Below, piece by piece: positions 8,126 through 16,800 of a stretch of DNA of 64,000 nucleotides. The notes under the pieces were generated by a model. It was not told where the DNA came from. It did no database searches and saw nothing but the letters and a program-made list of their open reading frames with translations. The position numbers and the translations under genes were made by a program. This DNA is from Pseudomonas oryzicola (GTDB taxonomy: Bacteria > Pseudomonadota > Gammaproteobacteria > Pseudomonadales > Pseudomonadaceae). Each line of letters opens with the position of its first letter. Position 1 is the first letter of the stretch. The stretch covers positions 186,001 through 250,000 of the forward strand of contig NZ_JABWRZ020000002.1 in the NCBI RefSeq assembly GCF_014269185.2, written 5' to 3'.

Positions 8126-10789
8126 ATGGACTCGCTCACCGAAACCCTGGAACTGTGCAGGCGCGTTACCAGCGGCTATCGCCCTGCTCTGCGCAACAGC
8201 CCCGTCGCCGACTGCACCCGCCGCTTCGAGCTGCTGCCGCTGCGCTACGCCGCAGTCGGTGGCAACCCGGTGCAACGCGCTCGCTTGCCCAAGTTGCCAG
8301 GCTATCTCAACCCGTTCCAGGATGTCGGCGAACTTACCCACTCCAGTTACGCCATCCGCCCGTTGCGCGAGGGTTTTCTCTACCTGCTGATCAAGCGTCA
8401 CAGCGCAGCAGCCTACGAATGGCACAGCCAGTACCGCGTGGCGCCCAACGGCTCGCTGCTGTACATCAGTGCCGATGCCCCATGGGAACCGGCGCCCAGC
8501 GCAGGCAACCTGGACGAAGTCGTGCGGGGTTTTGGCTGGACCATCACCCTTTATGACTTGGATGACATCCAGGAATTGCGACCGTTGTTCAGTCCTTCCC
8601 CGCTCACGTCGCGCATGCTCGACAACTATCGCCTGCTTGAAGATGAGTACCGCAGCAGCCTGCCAGCCATCGATATCGCTCGCTTCATCCAGCCCTCCGA
8701 CGCGCCCCCACAGCCTCACGTACTCAAGCATGACCAGCTTGGATGGGTCGCTGATTTCAAGGCCCAGGACGATCCACAGCTGCAAGCGCTGCTGAACCTA
8801 CAGCCGTTCAATAGCAACCAGATCGTCTCGCCACACGCGTCACGTCAAGCCTTGGCGCCGCTCATCGATCAAACCAAGCCCCGCGGCGCCGCCATCGTCA
8901 TCGAAGACGCCATCGGTATCACCCAGGAGCTCAACGCCTGGCGCAACGCGGCAGTCGAGGATGTAAAGGTGAAATGGCTGCAACGCACCGTTGAGCCCGG
9001 CGTGGACAACGAACGCAGGTTGTTGGTCGCGCAGTCGTTCCTGGAGATCGAAAAACTCTACCCGCAGATGGTGGCAGACCGAATCGTCCAGCGCGAGGTC
9101 ATGGCCGAAACCATTCGCAACCAGCCGTTCATTCACCCGGAAATCTACGCTTTTTCCGAACGGGCCAATCGGCAGGCTGACGCGCATGACGAGCAGATGA
9201 AACCGCATCTCGCGCAATTCGAGCGCGACGTTCGCGCCAAGGTTCAGGCCCGCCAGGATGCCGGCGAGTTCAGCAAGAAATTCGACGAGAAATACGGGCA
9301 CCTGGTCGACCGCCAGGCCATGCACAATCAGCTCGAAAGCTTCGAACAGGTCATGCAACAGGCGCAACAGGCTGCGGAAGACCGGGCCAAGGATCATGCT
9401 CGCTGGGTAATCAGCGAGCGACTGCTACAGGTTTTGGACCGTTACGACAATGCCGACCTGGTCAATGGCCTGGCCTTTGCCGAACAGACCGGCCAGTGTG
9501 TGATTGGCATGGAACTCAGTGAATGGGGCTCGACCGTCCTGGATCACTGGTGGCGCAGTGACGTGGCGGACCGGGCCAACCTGGCAATGCGCGGCATTAC
9601 GCACAATCAGGAAGACCTGCGAGAAGAGCTTGCAGCGCTTTTGGAAGCGGCGAAGGCCGCACCTGCGTCGTCAGAAACCAGCTTCACGCTGGCTGAAGGC
9701 CTTGCCAAACGGGCGCACGCTGCTGCCATTGCCTTCAACCGCATCAACGCACTGTACGAAGAACTGCAAAAGGGAAACAGCACCGCCAGCATCGGCTTGT
9801 ATGCCTGGTACGTTGCGCTCGGGCGCCAGGTGCTGCGTACCGCTGCACCGAACAGCATGGATCGCGCCCTGCACCAAGGTTTGCGCCTGACCCTGTTTGC
9901 TTCGGTAAACGAAGCAGCGCTTGACATCCGGCTGGGCGAAGCCGTTCGCAACGGAGAGGTTTTAAGCCCACAGCGAAGCGCTGGCCAAGTATCGAGATAT
10001 CTGGATCAGGCTTGGGCTGAAGGGTTGATGCAGGCCGACAGCAAAAAAAGCGACTTCTATAAGGTTCGCGCTGCTGGCGTGGTCTGCCTGATCGAAGGGA
10101 TGTTGATGGCCTTCAAGGCGCGGGAGCTGCCCGATAGCGATACACGGGTTAAGACTGAATTGATGGCGGCTGCCATGACCACGGCTGCGGCGGGCTTTGA
10201 AATTGGAGCCAGTTATGTAGATCAAGTGGTGACTCGTTATGGCGCGAATAGCGTAACAGGGAAAGGTGCGGCGACAACCTTGGGAAGGCTTAAGCTGTGG
10301 GCCGCAGGCTTGGCCGGTACAGGAGGGCTAGTTTTGGCATGGTGGGACTTTGTGGATGCTGCACGGTATTTTCGTGAAGCACACGGGAATGCTCGAGTCA
10401 AAAGTCTGGCTAATGCCTATCGTGCTCGAGGGGTGGCAACGATAGTACTTGGACTAGCAGAAACAGGAACAGCTGTAGCAACTGCAAAACCTTTATTCGA
10501 CTATCTATCTCATAACGCCAGGACCAAGTATGGAAGAAACCTAGCCACTTCGCTAGGATCACTCTCCCGAAAATTAGGTACTAGCTCGGCTCGACTATTA
10601 CTCTTACGCTTGGTAATCGGAGCTTTTTGGATTGGTCTAATCCTGACGACCGTCATTTATCTCCTTGAAGACGATGCATTAGAAAAATGGTGCAAACGCA
10701 GCTGCTTCCGCATCCAAAAAACCTCACGACTTTATGAAGAAAATGAAGAGTTACATAATCTTCATTCAGCTTTCGGCGAGATCATATAA
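8126..10789 (+). CDS. VasX-like T6SS membrane-targeting toxin
   Basis: An 887-residue protein of the VasX / BTH_I2691 effector type, expected to reach the target cell envelope and depolarise the inner membrane. The N-terminal domain shows the VasX_N pattern (FELLPLRYAAVGGNPVQRAR, then YAIRPLREGFLYLLIK). A long helical, charged middle spans about 280-560. The C-terminal third has hydrophobic helices near 735-765, 790-815 and 824-847, the last followed by a short charged tail. Ten bp separate it from the adaptor, and the stop overlaps the next ATG (TAATG). From about 10430 on, codons become AT-rich, pointing to a swapped toxin end. Confidence 0.85.
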   Translation: MDSLTETLELCRRVTSGYRPALRNSPVADCTRRFELLPLRYAAVGGNPVQRARLPKLPGYLNPFQDVGELTHSSYAIRPLREGFLYLLIKRHSAAAYEWHSQYRVAPNGSLLYISADAPWEPAPSAGNLDEVVRGFGWTITLYDLDDIQELRPLFSPSPLTSRMLDNYRLLEDEYRSSLPAIDIARFIQPSDAPPQPHVLKHDQLGWVADFKAQDDPQLQALLNLQPFNSNQIVSPHASRQALAPLIDQTKPRGAAIVIEDAIGITQELNAWRNAAVEDVKVKWLQRTVEPGVDNERRLLVAQSFLEIEKLYPQMVADRIVQREVMAETIRNQPFIHPEIYAFSERANRQADAHDEQMKPHLAQFERDVRAKVQARQDAGEFSKKFDEKYGHLVDRQAMHNQLESFEQVMQQAQQAAEDRAKDHARWVISERLLQVLDRYDNADLVNGLAFAEQTGQCVIGMELSEWGSTVLDHWWRSDVADRANLAMRGITHNQEDLREELAALLEAAKAAPASSETSFTLAEGLAKRAHAAAIAFNRINALYEELQKGNSTASIGLYAWYVALGRQVLRTAAPNSMDRALHQGLRLTLFASVNEAALDIRLGEAVRNGEVLSPQRSAGQVSRYLDQAWAEGLMQADSKKSDFYKVRAAGVVCLIEGMLMAFKARELPDSDTRVKTELMAAAMTTAAAGFEIGASYVDQVVTRYGANSVTGKGAATTLGRLKLWAAGLAGTGGLVLAWWDFVDAARYFREAHGNARVKSLANAYRARGVATIVLGLAETGTAVATAKPLFDYLSHNARTKYGRNLATSLGSLSRKLGTSSARLLLLRLVIGAFWIGLILTTVIYLLEDDALEKWCKRSCFRIQKTSRLYEENEELHNLHSAFGEII

Positions 10790-11916
10790 TGTATTTAATT
10801 GAATGGGGCTTCTGGCAAATGGCAATCGAGTCGGAAGCCGCACGAAATGCGCATGAAGAAGAGATGACGCCAGCAGAGAGACGCGCAACGCAGGATTTTT
10901 ATCAAGGCGACTTGACAGAAGAGTTACATTTTCAACAAGTCAGTGAGAAACCTCGTGCACACGGGCCTGTCTTCGCTTTCAATGAAACTTTCCTAGAAGT
11001 ACGCTGCGGAGGCTCAGAGGAAAAACGCGGGCTAATTACAATTATGACACTGGGTGGATTAGGCCCAATTTTATATACTGGATTCACAATAACTCTCTAC
11101 TCCCTATACCTTGATCTTTTCTCACTCCACTCAACCTCTCTGGTTAACGTTATAATAACAATACTGATGCTCACAATGGACGCCGCAATCATCTATTTTT
11201 ATCTAAAATACGGCCTGCAATTTACACGACTAGAGATGCTTACCACCCGTCATCTGCTCATTCGTTTCAATCGAAAAACACAGCAAGTCCATCTACATCG
11301 GCCTAGAAGTTGCGGCGGCATCGTGACATTTCAATGGAAAACAACCGGAAGCACCGCGATATATCCAGAAGATGATTCACTCAGCGCGGGGATGAGACTT
11401 GGGCTAGTCTGGCACCCCAGCCATACCGGTCTCCCGCATATGGAAATGGCCCTGCTCGGCAAGCAAGGCCAAGGCGGCAGCGAATTGCGTGACGAGTGGG
11501 AGTTCATCCGCCGCTACATGGAAGAAGGTCCGGACGCCGTCCCCCGCCCCCGCCTGAGTACGCAGTTACCTTCGCCCATCCAGGCATTCAGCGCCCAGTT
11601 CGAGGGCCTGGGCCGTTTCTTCCGCAAGAGTAGCTGGCCGTTCAAAGTCGTGCTGCTCATGGTCTGGCCCGCCTTCGTCATCATCGGTACCGGCCACTGG
11701 CTCAGCCTGCTGATGTGCTGGCGACCACGTTGGCCAAAGGTGATCCGCGAGGCCGGCAGGCCCGGCAAACCCATCCCGCCTGTGACAACCCTGGCCGATT
11801 ACCCGCCAGCGATCCAGGAGCGCCTGCTCGCCAATGCCGATCGTTGGCAGCTAAAGCCCGGCAGGCGTCCAGACAAACAACCACGGAAGGCGAAAAAAAA
11901 CACACCGACCGTATAG
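10789..11916 (+). CDS. DUF6708-like membrane protein, probable immunity to the VasX-like toxin
   Basis: A 375-residue membrane protein starting in the stop codon of the toxin gene. Hydrophobic segments lie at about residues 80-107, 117-138 and 285-310, with a soluble stretch of about 145 residues between the second and third. The layout resembles DUF6708 proteins, commonly encoded next to VasX-type effectors. Position, membrane location and shared AT-rich composition support an immunity role (inference). Base composition returns to the GC-rich norm after about 11440, inside the gene, so only its N-terminal two thirds look foreign. ATG at 10789 is used; a second in-frame ATG lies at 10819. Confidence 0.7.
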   Translation: MYLIEWGFWQMAIESEAARNAHEEEMTPAERRATQDFYQGDLTEELHFQQVSEKPRAHGPVFAFNETFLEVRCGGSEEKRGLITIMTLGGLGPILYTGFTITLYSLYLDLFSLHSTSLVNVIITILMLTMDAAIIYFYLKYGLQFTRLEMLTTRHLLIRFNRKTQQVHLHRPRSCGGIVTFQWKTTGSTAIYPEDDSLSAGMRLGLVWHPSHTGLPHMEMALLGKQGQGGSELRDEWEFIRRYMEEGPDAVPRPRLSTQLPSPIQAFSAQFEGLGRFFRKSSWPFKVVLLMVWPAFVIIGTGHWLSLLMCWRPRWPKVIREAGRPGKPIPPVTTLADYPPAIQERLLANADRWQLKPGRRPDKQPRKAKKNTPTV

Positions 11917-11941
11917 GAACGGGCAGCCCACACAAAAGAAA

Positions 11942-11969
11942 CCCCGGACGCTGGGGAAAACGTCCGGGG
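11942..11969. terminator. Intergenic hairpin between convergent genes
   Basis: A 9-bp perfect stem, CCCCGGACG / CGTCCGGGG, with a 10-base loop. It is followed on the minus strand by a T-rich run (TTTCTTTTG) and on the plus strand by no T-run. It sits between the end of the effector cluster and the end of the DUF3509 gene, so it probably terminates the minus-strand transcript and may block the plus-strand one. Confidence 0.6.
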
Positions 11970-12060
11970 CCAAGCGAAAGTCCTTGGGGACTCCTGCGAC
12001 AGCCTGGCCAACACCGGAGCAAAGCATTGGCTGGCTGCCCTACAGTGTCTGATCAACCAC

Positions 12061-12342
12061 TCAGGCAAAGGTTCCAGGGGGCTGCTGGCGCTGCTGCAGT
12101 GCTGCGATTACGCAGGGTTGCAAACGCCCCTCGGCAATCTGCAAGTCACGGTGCAAACCATCTACCAGATCGACCAGCAGGCGTTGCTCCTGCAACTGGC
12201 GTTCGCTGACCGTACGCCGCAAGGTGATGCCGCCGAGCGGCTCGCGCACGGTCAACTGGCGATTACCCTGTGCATCGGCGACGCCAAGGTGGGCTTGGTA
12301 AGGGGTCAGGGCTTCGTTGAGCAGTCTGCAGATTCTTTCCAT
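12061..12342 (-). CDS. DUF3509 domain protein
   Basis: A 93-residue protein of the small DUF3509 family, which I know only from Pseudomonas and relatives. The start MERICRLLNEALTPYQAHLG and the central LTVREPLGGITLRRTVSERQ segment match the family pattern. The ATG at 12340-12342 is preferred over an in-frame GTG three codons upstream. No signal peptide or membrane segment. Function unknown. Confidence 0.8.
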   Translation of the reverse strand: MERICRLLNEALTPYQAHLGVADAQGNRQLTVREPLGGITLRRTVSERQLQEQRLLVDLVDGLHRDLQIAEGRLQPCVIAALQQRQQPPGTFA

Positions 12343-12421
12343 CCGGATCACTCGCTGCGTGGTGGGATATAGAGGAACTGACCAACAGACGCAGCGGAAA
12401 GTTCGTCACACCGCGCCTTCG

Positions 12422-12841
12422 TCAATGAGCATGCGGGGCGCAGGTGACAGTTTGAATACGCCGCCAGGGGCGCACTTGCAGTGCCTGCAAAGCATGCTGC
12501 AGGCGTGGCATCGACAGCGGCCAGGGCAGCTCGGCGAGCACCCAAAGGCCACGGTTTCTGGCCTCCTGCGCAAGGTCATGGTGCTTGCCGGTAGCCTGGC
12601 CGACGAACAGCAACGCGCGTGCGGGGTACTGCTGCTCGAGCAGGGCAAGGCCGGCCAGGGTTGGCATGGCGTGGTCGAGAATCAGCAGGTCGGGACGACG
12701 CTCGGCACCAAGGCACGCGTCGAGTTCAGTGGTGTTTGCGCTGACGCGAACGTCAAAGACGCCCTGGGCGTTGAGGGCCTGGTGCAGAAGAATCTGGTGA
12801 GATGGGCGAGCCTGGTGGATCAACACGTAGGGCTGGTGCAT
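12422..12841 (-). CDS. Stand-alone degenerate response-regulator receiver protein
   Basis: A 139-residue single-domain protein with a CheY-like receiver. The phosphoacceptor place is filled by D56 in DLLILDHAMPTLAG, but the acidic pair normally near residues 12-13 is replaced by uncharged residues (VLIHQARPSHQILLHQAL). The conserved C-terminal lysine region reads VLAELPWPLS, with no lysine before the proline. Metal-dependent phosphorylation is therefore doubtful and it may be a pseudo-receiver. No output domain and no histidine kinase nearby. Confidence 0.7.
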   Translation of the reverse strand: MHQPYVLIHQARPSHQILLHQALNAQGVFDVRVSANTTELDACLGAERRPDLLILDHAMPTLAGLALLEQQYPARALLFVGQATGKHHDLAQEARNRGLWVLAELPWPLSMPRLQHALQALQVRPWRRIQTVTCAPHAH

Positions 12842-13021
12842 GAGCCGCTCCTGAAGGGAGAGCCGGCTAATTTAGGTGTTGTGAAGGTCGACCTGAATAG
12901 GATTTTTCTGAGAGGGGCGAAGGAAAAGGCTGAGGTGCTGGGGCCGCTTTGCGGCCTATCGGGACCCAAGGCCGCGCCTGCACGCAACGCGATGTTCCTG
13001 CAGGAGCGGCCTTGGGGCGCG

Positions 13022-13042
13022 ATGGGCTGCGACGCAGCCCAT
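13022..13042. repeat. Palindromic hairpin downstream of thrC, in a REP-like stretch
   Basis: A 9-bp perfect stem (ATGGGCTGC / GCAGCCCAT, loop GAC) ten bases from the thrC stop, without a T-run. The preceding 12950-13020 contains further GC-rich palindromic pieces (GGGGCCGC, GGCCGC, GGAGCGGCC) resembling decayed REP sequences. Possible mRNA 3'-end stabiliser or weak terminator. Confidence 0.5.
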
Positions 13043-13051
13043 GCAAGGTGA

Positions 13052-14461
13052 TTACAGCGGCTTGCCGCGGTTACCGTGCTGGCTGACAAAGCCCTGCACA
13101 GCCTTCAAGTCATTGGCCAGCACCGTGCAGCGCTCTGCACGGCTGAACAGGTCGCTGAGGTGCGCCGGCAGTTCCAGCGCCTTGCCCACACCGGCCTTCT
13201 CCACCGCTTCCGGGAACTTCACCGGATGCGCTGTGCCCAGGACCACCATCGGCGTATCCAGGCTGCGGCGGCATTCGCGCGCGGCCTTGACGCCAATCGC
13301 GGTGTGCGGGTCGAGCACTTCACCGGTGGCGGCGAACACTTCGGCAATGGTTTCGCAGGTCTGCTCGTCGCTGACCGCCAGCGAGTCGAACAGCTTGCGG
13401 GCTTCGGTCCAGCGGTCCTGCTCGACGCTGAAGCCGCCACCTTGCCTGAAGTTCGCCATCAGCTCGGCAATCGCGCCACCGTTGCGGCCGTGCAGGTCGA
13501 ACAACAAGCGCTCGAAGTTGGACGAGACCATGATGTCCATCGACGGCGACAGAGTCGCATGCAGGGTTTCCTTGACGTACTGATTGCCGCTCATGAAGCG
13601 GTGCAGGATGTCGTTGCGGTTGGTGGCGACGATCAGCTGGCTGACCGGCAGGCCCATGTTGCGCGCCAGGTAGCCGGCAAAAATATCGCCGAAGTTGCCG
13701 GTAGGTACCGAGAACGCGATCGAACGTGCCGGGCCACCCAGCTGCAGGGCGGCGTGGAAGTAGTAGACGATCTGGGCCATGATCCGCGCCCAGTTGATCG
13801 AGTTGACCGCAACCAGGCGGGTGCCCTTGAGGAACGACTGGTCGGCGAAGCTGGCCTTGACCATTTCCTGGCAGTCATCGAAGTTGCCTTCGATGGCGAT
13901 ATTGTGGATGTTGTCGCCGAAGATGGTGGTCATCTGCCGACGCTGCACTTCCGACACGCGCTGGTGCGGGTGCAGGATGAAGATGTCGACGTTGTCGCAA
14001 CGGCGGCAACCTTCGATGGCGGCGGAGCCAGTGTCACCGCTGGTGGCACCGATGATCACCACACGCTCGTTGCGCTTGGCCAGCACGTGGTCGAGCAGGC
14101 GTCCCAGCAGTTGCAGGGCGAAATCCTTGAACGCCAGGGTCGGGCCGTGGAACAGCTCGAGCACCCACTCATTGCTGTTCAGCTGGCGCAGCGGCGCCAC
14201 GGCGGCATGGGCGAATTCACCATAGGTTTCTTCGAGAATCTTCTTGAAGTCGGCATCGGCGATGCTGCCTTCGACGAACGGGCGCATTACCCGGAAGGCC
14301 AGTTCGTGGTACGGCAGGCCGGTCCACGAGGCGATTTCTTCCTGGGTGAAGCGTGGCAGGTTCTCTGGCACGTACAGGCCGCCGTCACTGGCCAGGCCGG
14401 CCAGCAGGACGTCTTCGAAATTCAGGGCCGGTGCCTGGCCGCGGGTGCTGATATAGCGCAT
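13052..14461 (-). CDS. thrC: Threonine synthase
   Basis: ThrC converts O-phospho-L-homoserine to L-threonine using pyridoxal phosphate, the last step of threonine synthesis. At 469 residues it matches the long bacterial form. The start is MRYISTRGQAPALNFEDVLL. The PLP-binding lysine is K112 in HGPTLAFKDFALQLLG, and the phosphate-binding loop is GATSGDTGSAAIEG. It follows hom on the same strand with a 54-bp gap containing a strong hairpin, so the two form the threonine branch operon. Confidence 0.97.
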   Translation of the reverse strand: MRYISTRGQAPALNFEDVLLAGLASDGGLYVPENLPRFTQEEIASWTGLPYHELAFRVMRPFVEGSIADADFKKILEETYGEFAHAAVAPLRQLNSNEWVLELFHGPTLAFKDFALQLLGRLLDHVLAKRNERVVIIGATSGDTGSAAIEGCRRCDNVDIFILHPHQRVSEVQRRQMTTIFGDNIHNIAIEGNFDDCQEMVKASFADQSFLKGTRLVAVNSINWARIMAQIVYYFHAALQLGGPARSIAFSVPTGNFGDIFAGYLARNMGLPVSQLIVATNRNDILHRFMSGNQYVKETLHATLSPSMDIMVSSNFERLLFDLHGRNGGAIAELMANFRQGGGFSVEQDRWTEARKLFDSLAVSDEQTCETIAEVFAATGEVLDPHTAIGVKAARECRRSLDTPMVVLGTAHPVKFPEAVEKAGVGKALELPAHLSDLFSRAERCTVLANDLKAVQGFVSQHGNRGKPL

Positions 14462-14485
14462 GGGTGCAAACCTTCGATACTGGGG

Positions 14486-14507
14486 CCGGGCCGCGCAGGC
14501 GGCCCGG
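14486..14507. promoter_or_regulatory. Hairpin in the hom-thrC intergenic gap
   Basis: A perfect 9-bp GC stem (CCGGGCCGC / GCGGCCCGG, loop GCAG). No T-run follows on the minus strand, so it is unlikely to be a full terminator. It could set the relative amounts of hom and thrC message by protecting or slowing the transcript. Confidence 0.5.
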
Positions 14508-14515
14508 CGGCAAAA

Positions 14516-15820
14516 TTAATTGAGCTGTTCGACGCGAATGCGCACGACCTTGCCGACCACGTCCTGCAGGGCTTCCAGGGCAACGATGGCATCGTTGATG
14601 TGCTGCTCGACCACGCCATGGGTCAGCAGGATCATCGGCACCAGGCCGTCCTGTTCCTCGGCTTCCTTCTGCATGATCGACTCGATGTTGATGCCGCGCG
14701 CCGAGAGGATGCTGGCCACCTGGGCCAGTACGCCCGGGTGATCCTTGGCCTGGATGCGCAGGTAGTAGGCGCTTTTGCAGGCTTCGATCGGCAGGATCGG
14801 GTGGGCCGACAGCGAGTCCGGCTGGAAGGCCAGGTGCGGTACGCGGTTTTCCGGGTCGGAAGTCATCGCCCGCACCACGTCGACCAGGTCGGCGACCACC
14901 GACGAAGCGGTAGGCTCCATGCCGGCACCGGCGCCGTAGTACAGGGTGGAGCCGGCAGCATCACCGTTGACCATGACGGCGTTCATCACGCCATTGACGT
15001 TGGCGATCAGGCGGTCGGCCGGGATCAGCGTCGGGTGTACCCGCAGCTCGATGCCGTCGACGGTGCGGCGGGCCACACCCAGGTGCTTGATGCGGTAGCC
15101 CAGGGCCTCGGCGTAGTTCACGTCAGCGGTGGTCAGCTGGGTGATGCCTTCGGTATAGGCCTTGTCGAACTGCAGCGGGATGCCGAAGGCGATCGAGGCG
15201 AGAATGGTCAGCTTGTGTGCGGCATCGATGCCTTCGACGTCGAAGGTCGGGTCGGCTTCGGCGTAACCCAGCGCCTGGGCTTCGGCCAGAACGTCAGGGA
15301 AGGCCCGGCCCTTCTCACGCATTTCGGTCAGGATGAAGTTGCCAGTGCCGTTGATGATGCCGGCCAGCCAGTTGATACGGTTGGCCGACAGCCCTTCGCG
15401 GATGGCCTTGATCACCGGGATGCCACCGGCCACGGCCGCTTCGAAGGCGACGATGACGCCCTTCTCGCGTGCCTTGGCGAAGATTTCGTTGCCGTGCACG
15501 GCGATCAGCGCCTTGTTGGCGGTGACCACGTGCTTGCCGTTTTCGATGGCCTTGAGCACCAGGTCACGGGCCACGGTGTAGCCACCGATCAGTTCGATGA
15601 CAATGTCGATCTCCGGGTTGCTGGCAACGTCGAACACATCAGCGGTAATGGGGGTACCGGTAATCTGGCAGTTCGGGTTCTGCGAGCGCATGGCGATCTG
15701 TGCCACTTCAATACCGCGCCCGGCACGGCGGGCAATCTCCTCGGCGTTGCGCTGAAGTACATTGAAGGTTCCGCCACCGACGGTCCCCAACCCACAGATG
15801 CCTACTTTGACCGGTTTCAC
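14516..15820 (-). CDS. hom: Homoserine dehydrogenase
   Basis: Reduces aspartate-4-semialdehyde to homoserine with NAD(P)H, feeding threonine and methionine. I chose the GTG at 15818-15820, giving 434 residues and the family N-terminus KPVKVGICGLGTVGGGTFNV; the frame runs 16 codons further upstream but without family sequence. The Rossmann loop GLGTVGGG is at about 11-18, the catalytic-domain stretch GGIPVIKAIREGLSANRINW is in the middle, and a C-terminal ACT domain (YYLRIQAKDHPGVLAQVASI) is the likely threonine-feedback site. No aspartokinase is fused. Confidence 0.95.
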   Translation of the reverse strand: MKPVKVGICGLGTVGGGTFNVLQRNAEEIARRAGRGIEVAQIAMRSQNPNCQITGTPITADVFDVASNPEIDIVIELIGGYTVARDLVLKAIENGKHVVTANKALIAVHGNEIFAKAREKGVIVAFEAAVAGGIPVIKAIREGLSANRINWLAGIINGTGNFILTEMREKGRAFPDVLAEAQALGYAEADPTFDVEGIDAAHKLTILASIAFGIPLQFDKAYTEGITQLTTADVNYAEALGYRIKHLGVARRTVDGIELRVHPTLIPADRLIANVNGVMNAVMVNGDAAGSTLYYGAGAGMEPTASSVVADLVDVVRAMTSDPENRVPHLAFQPDSLSAHPILPIEACKSAYYLRIQAKDHPGVLAQVASILSARGINIESIMQKEAEEQDGLVPMILLTHGVVEQHINDAIVALEALQDVVGKVVRIRVEQLN

Positions 15821-15903
15821 TGTGAACTCCCCATTGAACGGCCGACACCTTTGCCGGCCGTGAAACATGCCGTCACCCCATGACGACGGCGCACTAAATT
15901 GGA

Positions 15904-16647
15904 TTACCTGGCCAGCGCCAGCTTGGCCACCTGCGGTGCCGGCTGGTAGCCCGGAATGACCTGGCCGCTTTCAAGCACGATCGCCGGTGTACCGTTGACA
16001 CCGATCGACTGGCCCAGCTGGAACTGCTTGCTGACCGGGTTGGCACACTTGGCTGCCTTGATTTCCTCACCTTCGACCATCTTGTCCATCGCTGCACGGC
16101 GGTCGCTGGAGCACCACACGGCCTGCAACTGCTGGTCACCCGGCGAGCCGAGGCCCTGGCGCGGGAAAGCGACATAACGCACTTCGATACCGCGGCGGTT
16201 GAGCTCGGGCACTTCGGCGTGCAGCTTGTGGCAGTACGGACAGGTGGTATCGGTAAACACGGTGATGTGCGATTTGGTCTCGCCCTTGGCAGGATAAACC
16301 ACCATCTCGGCGGCTGGAATGCCGTTGATGAGCTTGGCGATACCCAGGCGCTCGGCCTTCTCGGTCAGGTTGACCGGCTTGCCGTCCTGGATCTGGAACA
16401 GATAGCCCTGCATCACGAACTGCCCGTCAGCGCTGGCGTACAGTACGCGGCCACCTTGCAGCTTGACTTCATACAGGCCGCTGACCGGGCTGCTGGCCAC
16501 GCTTTCTACCGGTACTTCCAGCTCGAGGTTCTGCAATGATTTACGGATGGCCTGCTCGGCGCCGGCAGTGCTGTCGGTTGCCGCGGCAAGGGCAAAGGTA
16601 CTGGCCAGCGCCAACGCGGCGGCGGCGAAAAACGGGGTCACGCGCAT
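15904..16647 (-). CDS. dsbC: Thiol:disulfide interchange protein DsbC
   Basis: A 247-residue periplasmic disulfide isomerase and chaperone, acting as a dimer kept reduced by DsbD. The signal peptide is about 1-22 (MRVTPFFAAAALALASTFAL). An N-terminal dimerisation domain (to about 80) and a linker precede the thioredoxin fold, with active site C136-P-Y-C139 in FTDTTCPYCHKLH. A second structural pair is C179/C201. The cis-proline loop appears as GVNGTPAIV. It lies between xerD and hom on the same strand. Confidence 0.96.
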   Translation of the reverse strand: MRVTPFFAAAALALASTFALAAATDSTAGAEQAIRKSLQNLELEVPVESVASSPVSGLYEVKLQGGRVLYASADGQFVMQGYLFQIQDGKPVNLTEKAERLGIAKLINGIPAAEMVVYPAKGETKSHITVFTDTTCPYCHKLHAEVPELNRRGIEVRYVAFPRQGLGSPGDQQLQAVWCSSDRRAAMDKMVEGEEIKAAKCANPVSKQFQLGQSIGVNGTPAIVLESGQVIPGYQPAPQVAKLALAR

Positions 16648-16800
16648 GGGAACTCCTGAAGGCGGACAGGGGCCGGAGGGCGTCAGCTACGCAAAATGCG
16701 CAATGACAATGCGGCCCTTGGTGCAAACCGCTCAAGCCTACCACATCACACCGCCAATGAAGGGCCCTGCAAGGACCGGTCGGCGGAACATGAAAAACAT

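Noticed and set aside
13076..15883. 935-codon plus-strand frame opposite thrC and hom
   Set aside because: Shadow of two conserved enzymes on the other strand.
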